NCBI GenBank assembly: GCA_938018155.1
Contig: CALIIG010000097.1
Location: forward strand, 1 to 24,416
Reading direction: 5' to 3'
DNA from: an uncultured Prevotella sp.
Lineage (GTDB): Bacteria > Bacteroidota > Bacteroidia > Bacteroidales > Bacteroidaceae
Length of the DNA stretch: 24,416 bases
Below are positions 16,462 through 24,399 of the stretch, one piece after another. A program made the translations under genes and the position numbers. How positions within the stretch are numbered: position 1 is the stretch's first letter; each line of letters begins with the position of its first letter. The notes under the pieces are model-generated. The model was not told the origin of the DNA. It saw only the letters and a list, made by a program, of their open reading frames with translations, and ran no database searches.

Positions 16462-17065
16462 TTTCGCTGTCTTTTACGTGGAAAAGGGTTTTTATCTGCA
16501 TGCAGAAACACCGCATGGCAGATGAGAATGTGATGCGAATTTTGTTGTGAACAGCCCTTTTTATCTATGCCCGGCGTTACAAACGTACAGCTTTTCTCAC
16601 GTTGTGGCTGGAACGGTGAACCGTCATCGGTTCCGTCTGCCATGTAAAGGCCGGCATTATTATCGTCTGCAAAGCCTTCATGCCGACTGTTGTGCGCAGT
16701 GTTTCGCACAAAAGCAGGCATTTGCTATCCTTGATTTTGATACAGAATAATTCTATGCCGGAATGCTTACAGGGCCTTGTTCTGTTGAGTATTACGAAAC
16801 AATGTTCTTTCCTTTCCCATGTATTGCCGGCAGCATAGCGTGTTAATTATTTTTCAATTGCCGTGTAAGGCTGGTTGCTGACGGCCGTCGTACGCGCTGC
16901 TGACGGCCGTCACACCCGTCGTTCGACGACCGTCAGCAGCGCGTACGACGGTCGTCGGACAATGACCTTTACGATGCAAAGGTTTCAGGTATGGCAAACA
17001 GAGGCTGAAGAAAATAAGCGTGCTGCGTACAGCAGACTGTCGTTACCGGCCTTACCCGTCGTTGT
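16462..17065. other. Gene-free region with structured repeats
   Basis: About 600 bases after tatC. The short frames on either strand have no recognisable motif. The only clear content is the long palindromic repeat at 16880-16956 and a short palindrome CTGCATGCAG near 16498. No clear T-tailed terminator was seen after tatC. Confidence 0.5.
16880..16956. repeat. Nested palindromic repeat (REP/BIME-like), complete copy
   Basis: Two 32-base arms, 16880-16911 and 16925-16956, are inverted copies with two mismatches around a 13-base loop. Each arm consists of two self-palindromic boxes, GACGGCCGTC (or GACGACCGTC/GACGGTCGTC in the right arm), around a 12-base spacer GTACGCGCTGCT. The whole would form a very stable stem. 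A further arm with intact boxes and the reversed spacer is at 24368-24399. No coding capacity. Confidence 0.85.
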
Positions 17066-17380
17066 TTATGCGTTTAGCTGGTGATAAAGTGCCATACCCT
17101 TTTCGGTGAGCAGGTATTTCTGTCGCGGGTGTCGCGGCGTGCCGGGATATAATAAACGCACATATCCTGCACTGGTGGCAGGCTGCAAATACATGTTGAG
17201 GAAATTGTCTCTGCCCTTTAAATGCACGGCCTGCATGATGTCTTTTACCGACATTTGGCCCTCACCAATAATGCCAATGAGCTTTATGAGGTTTACGTTT
17301 ACCGTGGCGAGCTTGTCCTGTGCTTGTCCTGTACTTGTCCTGTGCTTGTCCTGTTTCAGTATGATATAAGCTTGTAATCG
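17066..17380 (-). pseudogene. C-terminal winged-helix fragment of an AlbA_2/Fic-type regulator
   Basis: The frame is open from 17380 down to the TAA at 17068-17066. The first ATG (17254) gives 62 residues: SVKDIMQAVHLKGRDNFLN, YLQPATSAGYVRLLYPGTP, RQKYLLTEKG. This is the winged-helix end commonly found on AlbA_2 (Schlafen-like) ATP-binding and Fic proteins. Upstream the same frame reads a Gln/Lys/Thr-rich linker (TSTGQAQDKL) also typical of those proteins, but then meets a TAG at 17383-17381, with no start codon other than a CTG. The large N-terminal domains are missing, so this is most likely a remnant; a small stand-alone DNA-binding protein from ATG 17254 cannot be excluded. Confidence 0.65.
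17311..17354. repeat. Four-copy 11-bp tandem repeat
   Basis: Four adjoining units of GCTTGTCCTGT (17311-17321, 17322-17332, 17333-17343 with one change, 17344-17354). The unit is not a multiple of three, so loss or gain of one copy changes the reading frame through it. It lies in the linker of the winged-helix remnant on the minus strand. Confidence 0.9.
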
Positions 17381-17437
17381 CTATTATTTTGCAAGTAAAC
17401 GATTACAATAAACGCGTAAATTGGCGATGTTACCTTG

Positions 17438-17445
17438 CAAATGTA
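17438..17445 (-). promoter_or_regulatory. Possible -7 element before the winged-helix fragment
   Basis: TACATTTG on the minus strand matches TAnnTTTG. It lies between the end of trmO and the winged-helix frame. No TTTG at -33. A 9-bp inverted repeat TTGTAATCG...CGATTACAA (17372-17408) lies just downstream and could be an operator. Confidence 0.35.
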
Positions 17446-17457
17446 AGGCGATGGGTA

Positions 17458-18159
17458 TTATAACGGGGAGGCACAGGCAGGCTCATCGCCGGGGCATGGC
17501 TCAACAGTCAGGATGTCATTCTGCACGCGAAAGTGAATATCAAAGCCCTCAAAGGGCATGCCGTACAGCTTTTGGTCGTCAGTATGATAATGGGGACGAG
17601 GGTCTAATTCGAGCACCTTACGCAGCGTATCAACCTTTGCGGTGCCGAGAAGCCGCTGCCAGCCGTCGGGAATTATTACGCGAAGACGCTGCGTGGGGTG
17701 GCTGTCGACAAAGCCCGAACGGGCCAGAGGGTGGCAGTCGGCATAGCCAACGTAGGGCTTTATGTCGTAAATGGGTGTACCATTCATCAGGTCGGCTCCC
17801 GTCACAACGATGGCAGGGCCTTGCGCGCCTTTCCATATTACGTTCTTTAACCGTACTGACGACAGTCCTATGGCGTTGGGACGGAACGGCGACCGCGTAG
17901 CAAACACGCCCACTCGCTGGTTGCCTCCCAGCACGGGAGGCCTTACAACAGGGCTGGTTGCCGCATGTTTGTTGGCTGAGAACTCCCATATCAGCCACAA
18001 AAAATCGAAGCCGTCAATACCCCTCAACGCATCGGTGTTTCGGTATTTCGGTTCAAAAACAATAGTCCCTTCAAGCTCTTCAACCAGCCCGCTTTGCCTG
18101 GGGATGCCGAATTTGGAGCTGAAAGGCGAACGAAAATGGGCAATGGGTTCTATCAACAT
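17458..18159 (-). CDS. trmO: TrmO, tRNA (N6-threonylcarbamoyl-A37) methyltransferase
   Basis: 233 residues from the ATG at 18159. The TsaA/TrmO beta-barrel domain is clear: EPIAHFRSPFSSKFGIPRQSG at the start, GIDGFDFLWLIWEF, and the signature VFATRSPFRPNAIGLSSVRL with RSPFRPN at 89-95, then DIKPYVGYAD. It transfers a methyl group from SAM to the N6 of t6A37 in tRNA-Thr. A C-terminal part of about 80 residues follows the domain, as in full-length TrmO. The frame is open upstream to 18597, but that stretch overlaps the PAP2 gene; the ATG at 18159 overlaps the PAP2 stop by 7 bases and is the natural start. Confidence 0.9.
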   Translation of the reverse strand: MLIEPIAHFRSPFSSKFGIPRQSGLVEELEGTIVFEPKYRNTDALRGIDGFDFLWLIWEFSANKHAATSPVVRPPVLGGNQRVGVFATRSPFRPNAIGLSSVRLKNVIWKGAQGPAIVVTGADLMNGTPIYDIKPYVGYADCHPLARSGFVDSHPTQRLRVIIPDGWQRLLGTAKVDTLRKVLELDPRPHYHTDDQKLYGMPFEGFDIHFRVQNDILTVEPCPGDEPACASPL

Positions 18160-18860
18160 GCAAATAAAGACAGGGCTGACACAACAAGAAGCACGACCAC
18201 CGTTGCCGTATAGACGGTGGGAGGAAGCCATGTAAGCCGGCGACTGGCATCGTGGGGCAGGGTGCGCAGTTGTGTCATTGCATCGGGTTTCCACCGGCAT
18301 AGCGCGTAGTAAACAGCCGAAGCAATGGTGAATCCTATTGTTGTGCCTGCGAGAATATCGCCGAAATAATGCACGCCAAGGTACATTCGCGAGTAGATTG
18401 TAAGCAGTGCCCACATGGCAAGAGCCAATGATATGGCCCGCCTCCTTAAACAATACATTAGGAAAAAGGCCACTCCCCAGCAGTTGGAAGCGTGTGCAGA
18501 GGGGAAGCCATAAGCACCACCGCGATACCCTTTCACCACATGGACAAACTGAGATAGGGGATTTTCCAGATTGGCAGGGCGCAAACGGGCTATCCATGGC
18601 CGCAGGAAGGTTGAGGTTAACTGGTCATTGATGCACACCACAACAATGCAGGCCACGATGCAAAGTAATGCTATCTTGTAGTAATAACTTTTGAAAAGCA
18701 GCAGGATAAGGCTCAGGTAGAGCGGTATCCATATCACGCGGTTGCTGTAAAAATACATGAAACTGTCCCAGAAAGGGGTGTGAAGACCGTTCAGCAACAG
18801 CAGAATGTGCGTATCCCAATTGGCAAGAGTTTGTATAATGCTCATAAAAAGACCTGTCAT
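18153..18860 (-). CDS. PAP2 family membrane phosphatase
   Basis: 235 residues with five or six membrane helices. The three PAP2 motifs are present: R87-x6-RP (RPWIARLRP region, 87-95), PSAH at 120-123 and SRMYLGVHYFGD at 157-168 with the catalytic His and Asp. Such enzymes remove phosphate from membrane lipids such as undecaprenyl pyrophosphate, phosphatidylglycerol phosphate or lipid A; which one here cannot be told. It lies 38 bases behind the LTA-synthase-like gene and overlaps trmO. A second ATG 15 bases in (MSIIQTL) is also possible. Confidence 0.9.
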   Translation of the reverse strand: MTGLFMSIIQTLANWDTHILLLLNGLHTPFWDSFMYFYSNRVIWIPLYLSLILLLFKSYYYKIALLCIVACIVVVCINDQLTSTFLRPWIARLRPANLENPLSQFVHVVKGYRGGAYGFPSAHASNCWGVAFFLMYCLRRRAISLALAMWALLTIYSRMYLGVHYFGDILAGTTIGFTIASAVYYALCRWKPDAMTQLRTLPHDASRRLTWLPPTVYTATVVVLLVVSALSLFAC

Positions 18861-18898
18861 TTTCGTTTCGTTTTAAAGCCCATGGCGTTGTTGCCGCG

Positions 18899-20767
18899 TT
18901 ATCGTCGTGCAATATCGTCGAACAAAACCTGCGCTGTGGCTTTGCCGTTTTTGATGTTCTTGCCCTTCGCGAGGCCTGTATTGACGCGCACACGCTGTAG
19001 TTTATTGTCGTAAATTACTGCGTTGTCGTCGTCGATTAAGCCAAAACCGTCGTTCATCATAAAGAAGGCAGAGTGGTGGAAAGCGTCGCTAAAGAGGTCC
19101 TTGCTGAACGTCATGTCGCTATGATTAATGCCCAATTGTCCCAGAACGGTTGCGGCAATGTCCTGCTGCGAGCCGTAAACGGGCACCACTTCGGGGCGTT
19201 TTATCATGCCGCCTGTCCAGATAAGGGGCACATGAAAGCGCCATGTCTTAAAGCTGTCAGCATTGCGGGGCCACGCGCCAAGGTGGTCGGGGACGATGAT
19301 TACAAGCGATTGGTTCCAGCGTCCGGAGGCTTTCAGGTAACTGATAAAACTGCCAAGACTGGCATCGGCGTACGCAAAGGCATTGAGAATAGGGTTTGAA
19401 AGCCGGTGGTAGGGGACGTCAAAGGGTTCGTGTGAGCTTGATGTCTGAATCACAGTAAAGGCCGGACGCCGCGTGTTGATGTCGCGATGGCCCGCCGATG
19501 CCTGTGCCGAAAGGTCGGCTTTAGCCTTGGCAAAGAGCAGATGATCGGGCACACCCCACTTGCTTAAGCGTTCAGAGATGGGGAAATCAGCGTCTTCTGT
19601 AATATGCTCAAAGCCCTGATTGATGAGGAACGAGCGCATATTCGTGAAGTCTGCATCGCCTCCATAGTAATAGTTAAGGTCGTAACCGGCCCGCTTTAAG
19701 TGGGCTGCAAGCGATGGCATTGTGGCGGTTTTGCGCGGAAATTTCATCAGACTGACGGTGGCAGGAGCGGGGGATCCCATGAGAACAGAGAGCAAACCGC
19801 GGTCGGTTCTGAAGCTGTTTGCGTAGAAACGTGAGAAGTAAAGGCCCTGCCGTTTCAGGCTGTTGAGGTGGGGAGTAACGCCTTTTATATGCGTCAGGGT
19901 GTCGGAAAAACTCTCCAGAATAATCAGATAGATGTCGGGATGAGGCAGCGAATCGGTTTGCAGAACGCTTACGGGACGCGTGTTTAAGGGCGCATTGCCG
20001 CGTATAAACCGCTTGTATGTGGCATGCGCTACGCCGTCATCCATGAACCTGTACTGATGGGCAAAGTCTTCCTGATGAGCCATATTCTCCATAAACGACA
20101 ACACAGGGTTGACGGCAGCATGGTTTAATGTTGGGTTCTCGGAGAAGTAAGCCTTGCCCGTATTCATCGCCGACACGGTTACACCGCCGCGTATAGGCAG
20201 GAACAGAGCAGCCGTAAGCAGCACTATTACCAGCCATTCGGCCTTGCGGGGACGGGCAGTAAACAGCTTGTTACCGAAATAACGGTACAGCTTTTTAAAC
20301 GTCATGAACACACCAGCTGCCACCAAAGCCACAGCCCCAACGCCCAAAAGGCCTTGCCACCACGTAATACTCGCCATGGCACTGGCCGGTGAAGAGACAA
20401 TAAAAAAGACGGGAGTGGCATCCAACGGAAACCTCCAGTAGCTGTAAAGAGCCAGATTTGCTACAAAGGCTACAGCCACAACTATCGATGCAACGGCTGT
20501 CCACGTGAACAAAATATATCGAAATATGCGCGCCGATTTGTCGTTATGCAGGCACGATAACGGCAGCGAGTTTGCCGTTAAAGCCAATGCAGGCACGGCA
20601 GTTATGTAGCCGGCTACCGACAAATCAAGTGGCAAGCCGTGTAAAATAACAGGTAAACACTCGGTTAAACCACCGGCATACATCAGCAAAAACACCGGTT
20701 TCTGCAATACAAAAAGCACTGTCCACAACCCGAAAGTTGCGAAAAGTGCTGCTATTCGTTTCTTCAT
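18899..20767 (-). CDS. LTA synthase family sulfatase-fold membrane enzyme
   Basis: 622 residues. About five membrane segments in the first 190 residues are followed by a periplasmic alkaline-phosphatase/sulfatase-fold domain. Its metal and catalytic residues can be seen: E285 in IILESFSD, nucleophile T321 in FRTDRG, H446 in SSSHEPF and D494-H495 in VPDHLG. LtaS-type enzymes move phosphoglycerol or phosphoethanolamine head groups from lipids to an acceptor. Bacteroidetes lack classical lipoteichoic acid, so the acceptor is probably another envelope glycan or lipid; unknown. It shares ATGA with the end of the WG-repeat gene, so translation is coupled. The PAP2 enzyme downstream may recycle the lipid product. 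Confidence 0.9.
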   Translation of the reverse strand: MKKRIAALFATFGLWTVLFVLQKPVFLLMYAGGLTECLPVILHGLPLDLSVAGYITAVPALALTANSLPLSCLHNDKSARIFRYILFTWTAVASIVVAVAFVANLALYSYWRFPLDATPVFFIVSSPASAMASITWWQGLLGVGAVALVAAGVFMTFKKLYRYFGNKLFTARPRKAEWLVIVLLTAALFLPIRGGVTVSAMNTGKAYFSENPTLNHAAVNPVLSFMENMAHQEDFAHQYRFMDDGVAHATYKRFIRGNAPLNTRPVSVLQTDSLPHPDIYLIILESFSDTLTHIKGVTPHLNSLKRQGLYFSRFYANSFRTDRGLLSVLMGSPAPATVSLMKFPRKTATMPSLAAHLKRAGYDLNYYYGGDADFTNMRSFLINQGFEHITEDADFPISERLSKWGVPDHLLFAKAKADLSAQASAGHRDINTRRPAFTVIQTSSSHEPFDVPYHRLSNPILNAFAYADASLGSFISYLKASGRWNQSLVIIVPDHLGAWPRNADSFKTWRFHVPLIWTGGMIKRPEVVPVYGSQQDIAATVLGQLGINHSDMTFSKDLFSDAFHHSAFFMMNDGFGLIDDDNAVIYDNKLQRVRVNTGLAKGKNIKNGKATAQVLFDDIARR

Positions 20768-21402
20768 CTTTCTTTGTTGGGCCAGTAACTTATCCGGCCT
20801 CCTTGCGTAAGCTCGAACCAGGGCTCCTCATCTCGCAGCGAAATATTGTCGTATTCGAAGGGAACTACCACCGTATCGTTGCCGTCAGGCAGCACCAATC
20901 CCATCTTCCCTGCCTTTTCAGCAATGACCGGTAACATCAGCATGTCATCGACAAAACAGTAGGGAGTGCGGATAAAATCGTAAGAAGGTGACAGAATTTC
21001 GCGCCCTTTGTAATCGCTTAAACCATATTTTCCGTTTTTCTCAACAACGGTATGGAAGCGCAGATACTTCCCTTTCATGCGCTCAATATAGAAGTTCATG
21101 GTTTCCTCATCGCTTACCATGCGTATGAAATAGCCGAACGAGTCGCAGTAATTAGCCATGGCACGCGCTGCAAGCATGCGCCAGTCCATCTCAGCTACCG
21201 CTTTTCTGTTACGGTCAATATATCGTGCAACGGCCTCCTCCTGGTCGGCAACCGACAGCTGCGACAGGCTTTCCTCAAACTTTTGCATGAGTAACATTGA
21301 GCCGTGTGCTTTAATATAGCGGTGTATTTGCCGCTTCATTTCGTTGCAAAAAAACTTATCAACTTCTCTCAGCTCGATATCATCTCTGAATATTCCTTCC
21401 AT
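20764..21402 (-). CDS. WG-repeat protein
   Basis: 212 residues. The first 120 are helical and charged (EGIFRDDIELREVDKFFCNE and onward) with no motif I recognise. The last 80 contain two WG/KWG-type repeats: EKNGKYGLSDYKGREILSPS and EKAGKMGLVLPDGNDTVVVP with EYDNI. WG repeats are beta-propeller-like interaction units, common in Bacteroidetes. No signal peptide, so it is probably cytoplasmic. It is the first gene of the envelope operon and its TGA overlaps the start of the LTA-synthase-like gene. The function is unknown; perhaps a regulator or partner of that enzyme. Confidence 0.8.
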   Translation of the reverse strand: MEGIFRDDIELREVDKFFCNEMKRQIHRYIKAHGSMLLMQKFEESLSQLSVADQEEAVARYIDRNRKAVAEMDWRMLAARAMANYCDSFGYFIRMVSDEETMNFYIERMKGKYLRFHTVVEKNGKYGLSDYKGREILSPSYDFIRTPYCFVDDMLMLPVIAEKAGKMGLVLPDGNDTVVVPFEYDNISLRDEEPWFELTQGGRISYWPNKER

Positions 21403-21463
21403 GGCCGTGTCTCCTTTTAATTATAGCCTTGCGGGCTTTGTTTCATAAAGTTGGGTATATTGC

Positions 21464-21494
21464 AAATGTAAGAACAATATTTTACGCAGCCAAA
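21464..21494 (-). promoter_or_regulatory. Promoter of the WG-repeat/LTA-synthase-like/PAP2/trmO operon
   Basis: On the minus strand TTTG (21494-21491) and TACATTTG (21471-21464) are 19 bases apart, a full consensus match. It lies between the mutS2 stop (21499) and the WG-repeat start (21402), and is the only such site before the four genes. Confidence 0.75.
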
Positions 21495-21498
21495 TTTT

Positions 21499-24186
21499 TC
21501 AGCTTAAATCGGCAACGGTGATGCCTGCGCCCCCAAATTGCACGTTTTCGTCGCGAAAACTTATTACGCCAGGCTCAGAATCGAGATACTGTCGTATCAG
21601 CTGGCGCAATATTCCGTTGCCTTTTCCGTGTAATATTCTTACGCGCTGTGCGCCCGTTAATATTGCATCGTCGATAAAACGCTGCACTGCATGTAGTGCC
21701 TCATCGCCGCGAAGCCCCCGGATATCAAGGTCCTGGTGGAAGGTTTTACGATGGCTGTCGATGGTGTTTTGTGTCATATTCGACATCTTAAAGTTTTGCA
21801 AGCTCTCCTTAATTTCGTCCATTCGTGTCTTCGGCGCGTCGTTTTCGGTTTGCGATGAGGCTTTTGCCGTAACGCTTTCCAGGCGATCAAGCGGCAGCTT
21901 TGTGCGCATGCCGCCCATCACCAATGTTGCCGTTTTGCCCGAAACAGCCTCAATTATGCCTGTTGTTTTCATGCCTTTTATGCGAACCTGCGCGCCAACG
22001 GTGATGGGATTGTCGGCTTTTTCCACCGTCTTCGTTGAGGCTTCGCGCAGGGCCGACGCTGCCCGCTGTTCACGTTCGCTCTTGTTTCTGACGTGTTCTT
22101 CGTGGCGCTTGCGGCGCGCTTTAATTTGATTGACCTTCTTTTGAAAGTCTTCTTCGCTCATCGTCCCGGCACCTTTCCTGCCCTTTACGGTTTGTTTCCA
22201 GTCGTCGTTCTCCACTTCTTGCCTGAAGGTATCAAGCTCAGCTCTTATCAGTCGTGTCGATTCCTTTTCGGCTTGCTGCTCACGAATCTCACGGATTGTG
22301 TTCTCAATGCGCCGGTTACTTTCCCTAAGCAGCTCTTCAGCAGCCTGCCGGGCCTTGTCGAGAATGGCCTTGCGTTCCTGTTCTACGCCCGTAACCTCGC
22401 TCTCATACTGTTCTATACGGCGTTGCAATTCTTTCTCTTTCTGGTGAATATTCTGCCGTTTCTGTTCCCAGTAACGCTTGTCGCGGACGATGTCCTGCAG
22501 GTATTTGTCGCTCTGAATATAGTCTGATCCCACAATGTTTTCGGCCTCATGTATCACCTCTTCAGGCAGTCCCGTCTTGCGTGCTATCTCAATTGCAAAC
22601 GAGCTTCCGGGCCTGCCTATGGCCAATTGAAACAGCGGGCGCATCTCATGACGGTCATAAAGCATCGCGCCGTTGACGATACCGTCGTGCGAATCGGCAA
22701 AATGCTTCAGGTTTTGATAGTGTGTTGTAATCACCGCCCAGGCACCACGGCGGCAGAATTGTCCCAGTACGCTTTCGGCAATAGCACCTCCAATCTGCGG
22801 CTCGGTGCCTGTTCCGAACTCGTCTATTAATATTAAGGTATGGGGCGAAGCCTGCCGAATCATGTTCTTCATGTTGAGCAGGTGCGACGAATAGGTTGAA
22901 AGGTCGTTCTCCATACTCTGTTCATCGCCTATGTCAATCATTATATCGCCGAACACTCCGCACGTAGAGCGCGCATCAACAGGTATGCTAAGGCCCGTCT
23001 GCAGCATGTATTGCAGCAGCCCCGTAGTCTTTAAACATACCGACTTTCCGCCGGCGTTGGGCCCTGAAATAATCAGAATGTGCTTCTCAGGCGTCAGCAT
23101 TATATCGAGCGGCCTTACCTTTTCGCCCTTCTTCTCCAGCGTACGGGCCAGCAGCGGGTGCACTGCACGAATCCAGTCGATGTAAGGATGGTCCTGCACC
23201 TGCGGCTCAAAGGCCTGCATTTGTCGGGCCAATTGTGCCTTGGCCTGCACCAAATCGACCTGCGCCAGAAACTGATAGCTGTCGAGCATTTCGCGTACAT
23301 GCGGACGTATTTTTTCGGCCATCTTCGTCAGTATGCGTATCATTTCGTGACGTTCGTCGCTTTCAAGCTCCCTGATTTTGTTGTTGGCCTCCACCACTTC
23401 GGTCGGTTCGATGAACACCGTGCGTCCCGATGCACTTTCGTCGTGCACAATACCGTGTATCTTTCGTTTCAGCGCGGGCGCAACAGGAATCACCAAACGG
23501 CCGTCGCGCATGGTGGGGGCGACGTCCTTTTCAACAATGCCCTCGGCCTGTGCCGAACGCAAAATGCCGCCGAGTATGCGCGAAATGGAGCTTTCTACGC
23601 GCGATAACTCGCGGCGAATCTGTGCCAGTTCGGGCGACGCCGTGTCGCGCATGTGTCCGAATTTATCAATAATCTGTTCAATTTGCTGCACCAAAACGGG
23701 GAATGTGGCAATGCCGTCGGCCAGGTTGTGCAGTGCAGGCCAGGTCCATCGCTTTAGCGAAAAGGCATCGTTTTCAGTATTGTCGGCCGGGCCCGGCACG
23801 CTGTTGTCATCGCCGTCGTAGCGCGGAGCCGTATCGTCGCCAACGGGCTCGCCGCGATAAAAAAACGTAACCAGCTGGTCGATAGTCTTTAACGACCGCT
23901 TCAAATCGAAGAGTTCCTCCTCTTCCATCCACGTACCCTCTAAGCGAACGCGCTTTAAACTGTCTCTTACATCGAAGAAATCGACGAGCGGCAACGCATC
24001 TTCTTCCTCGCCGATACGCCTCATTTCGCGTATCTCTTCCATCCATTGGTTTACCTGAACGGGGTTAGAAGAGAACGCCAGCTCATCGGCCAGACTCTTG
24101 CCCAGCGTTGATAAACACTGCGCTTTCAGCAATGAGCGTATCTCGTCGAAGCCTGTTTTGGCTTCAAAATTCGCAGGATATATCAT
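21499..24186 (-). CDS. mutS2: MutS2 endonuclease / ribosome-rescue ATPase
   Basis: 895 residues from the ATG at 24186 (MIYPANFEAKTGFDEIR, the usual Bacteroidetes MutS2 start). The frame stays open to an ATG at 24252, but a promoter -7 element at 24202-24195 lies between the two. Order: MutS core and lever (to about 350), Walker A GPNAGGKS at 375-382, Walker B LILIDEFGTGTEP, a long Glu/Arg-rich coiled coil, a KOW-like segment (VRIKGMKTTGIIEAVSGKTA) and a Smr domain from about 818 with LDIRG and HGKGNGILRQ. MutS2 acts against recombination or on collided ribosomes rather than in mismatch repair. An acidic insert of about 30 residues (around 113-142: GDDTAPRYDGDDNSVPG) separates two core helices and is not in typical copies. 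Confidence 0.95.
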   Translation of the reverse strand: MIYPANFEAKTGFDEIRSLLKAQCLSTLGKSLADELAFSSNPVQVNQWMEEIREMRRIGEEEDALPLVDFFDVRDSLKRVRLEGTWMEEEELFDLKRSLKTIDQLVTFFYRGEPVGDDTAPRYDGDDNSVPGPADNTENDAFSLKRWTWPALHNLADGIATFPVLVQQIEQIIDKFGHMRDTASPELAQIRRELSRVESSISRILGGILRSAQAEGIVEKDVAPTMRDGRLVIPVAPALKRKIHGIVHDESASGRTVFIEPTEVVEANNKIRELESDERHEMIRILTKMAEKIRPHVREMLDSYQFLAQVDLVQAKAQLARQMQAFEPQVQDHPYIDWIRAVHPLLARTLEKKGEKVRPLDIMLTPEKHILIISGPNAGGKSVCLKTTGLLQYMLQTGLSIPVDARSTCGVFGDIMIDIGDEQSMENDLSTYSSHLLNMKNMIRQASPHTLILIDEFGTGTEPQIGGAIAESVLGQFCRRGAWAVITTHYQNLKHFADSHDGIVNGAMLYDRHEMRPLFQLAIGRPGSSFAIEIARKTGLPEEVIHEAENIVGSDYIQSDKYLQDIVRDKRYWEQKRQNIHQKEKELQRRIEQYESEVTGVEQERKAILDKARQAAEELLRESNRRIENTIREIREQQAEKESTRLIRAELDTFRQEVENDDWKQTVKGRKGAGTMSEEDFQKKVNQIKARRKRHEEHVRNKSEREQRAASALREASTKTVEKADNPITVGAQVRIKGMKTTGIIEAVSGKTATLVMGGMRTKLPLDRLESVTAKASSQTENDAPKTRMDEIKESLQNFKMSNMTQNTIDSHRKTFHQDLDIRGLRGDEALHAVQRFIDDAILTGAQRVRILHGKGNGILRQLIRQYLDSEPGVISFRDENVQFGGAGITVADLS

Positions 24187-24194
24187 ATCGCGGA

Positions 24195-24202
24195 CAAAGT
24201 TA
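24195..24202 (-). promoter_or_regulatory. -7 element of the mutS2 promoter
   Basis: TAACTTTG on the minus strand matches TAnnTTTG and lies only 8 bases before the ATG at 24186. A TTG at 24227-24225 is a possible -33 but at 22 bases. If used, the transcript would have almost no leader. It also argues against the upstream ATG at 24252. Confidence 0.55.
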
Positions 24203-24367
24203 CTACATATTTTTGAGTTATTTTCAATTGGGCACGAAATGCGCAACGGCATGGCGTTATATTTTCAGGCTGAGAGAAAAAGGCTGCCGTTCTGCCCCCG
24301 TTATATTATAATGTATGGGTGTTTGAGGGCTGTCGGTTTGTGCATTATGGTGTAAGGCTTGTCGTTC

Positions 24368-24399
24368 GACGGCCGTCAGCAGCGCGTACGACGGCCGTC
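24368..24399. repeat. Nested palindromic repeat, second copy (one arm, reaching the window edge)
   Basis: GACGGCCGTC, then AGCAGCGCGTAC, then GACGGCCGTC: the reverse complement of the left arm at 16880-16911, without mismatch. It is preceded by GTCGTTC, as the right arm of the first copy is preceded by GTCGTTC in its loop, and followed by ACACCC, as in the first copy. The flank GTGTAAGGCT is also shared. The sequence CATTGTCCGACG at the very end is the reverse complement of the first copy's outer flank, so the element may continue past the window. Confidence 0.85.

Noticed and set aside
16880..16956. CRISPR array
   Set aside because: The repeats face each other as inverted arms with a 13-base loop and no series of direct repeats with unique spacers; no cas genes are present.
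17311..17354. CRISPR-like or iteron array
   Set aside because: The units are 11 bp and contiguous with no spacers, and there is no replication initiator gene nearby.
18160..18597. Upstream extension of the trmO frame to 379 codons
   Set aside because: It overlaps the PAP2 gene, whose motifs are intact, and its translation has no family character; TrmO begins naturally at 18159.
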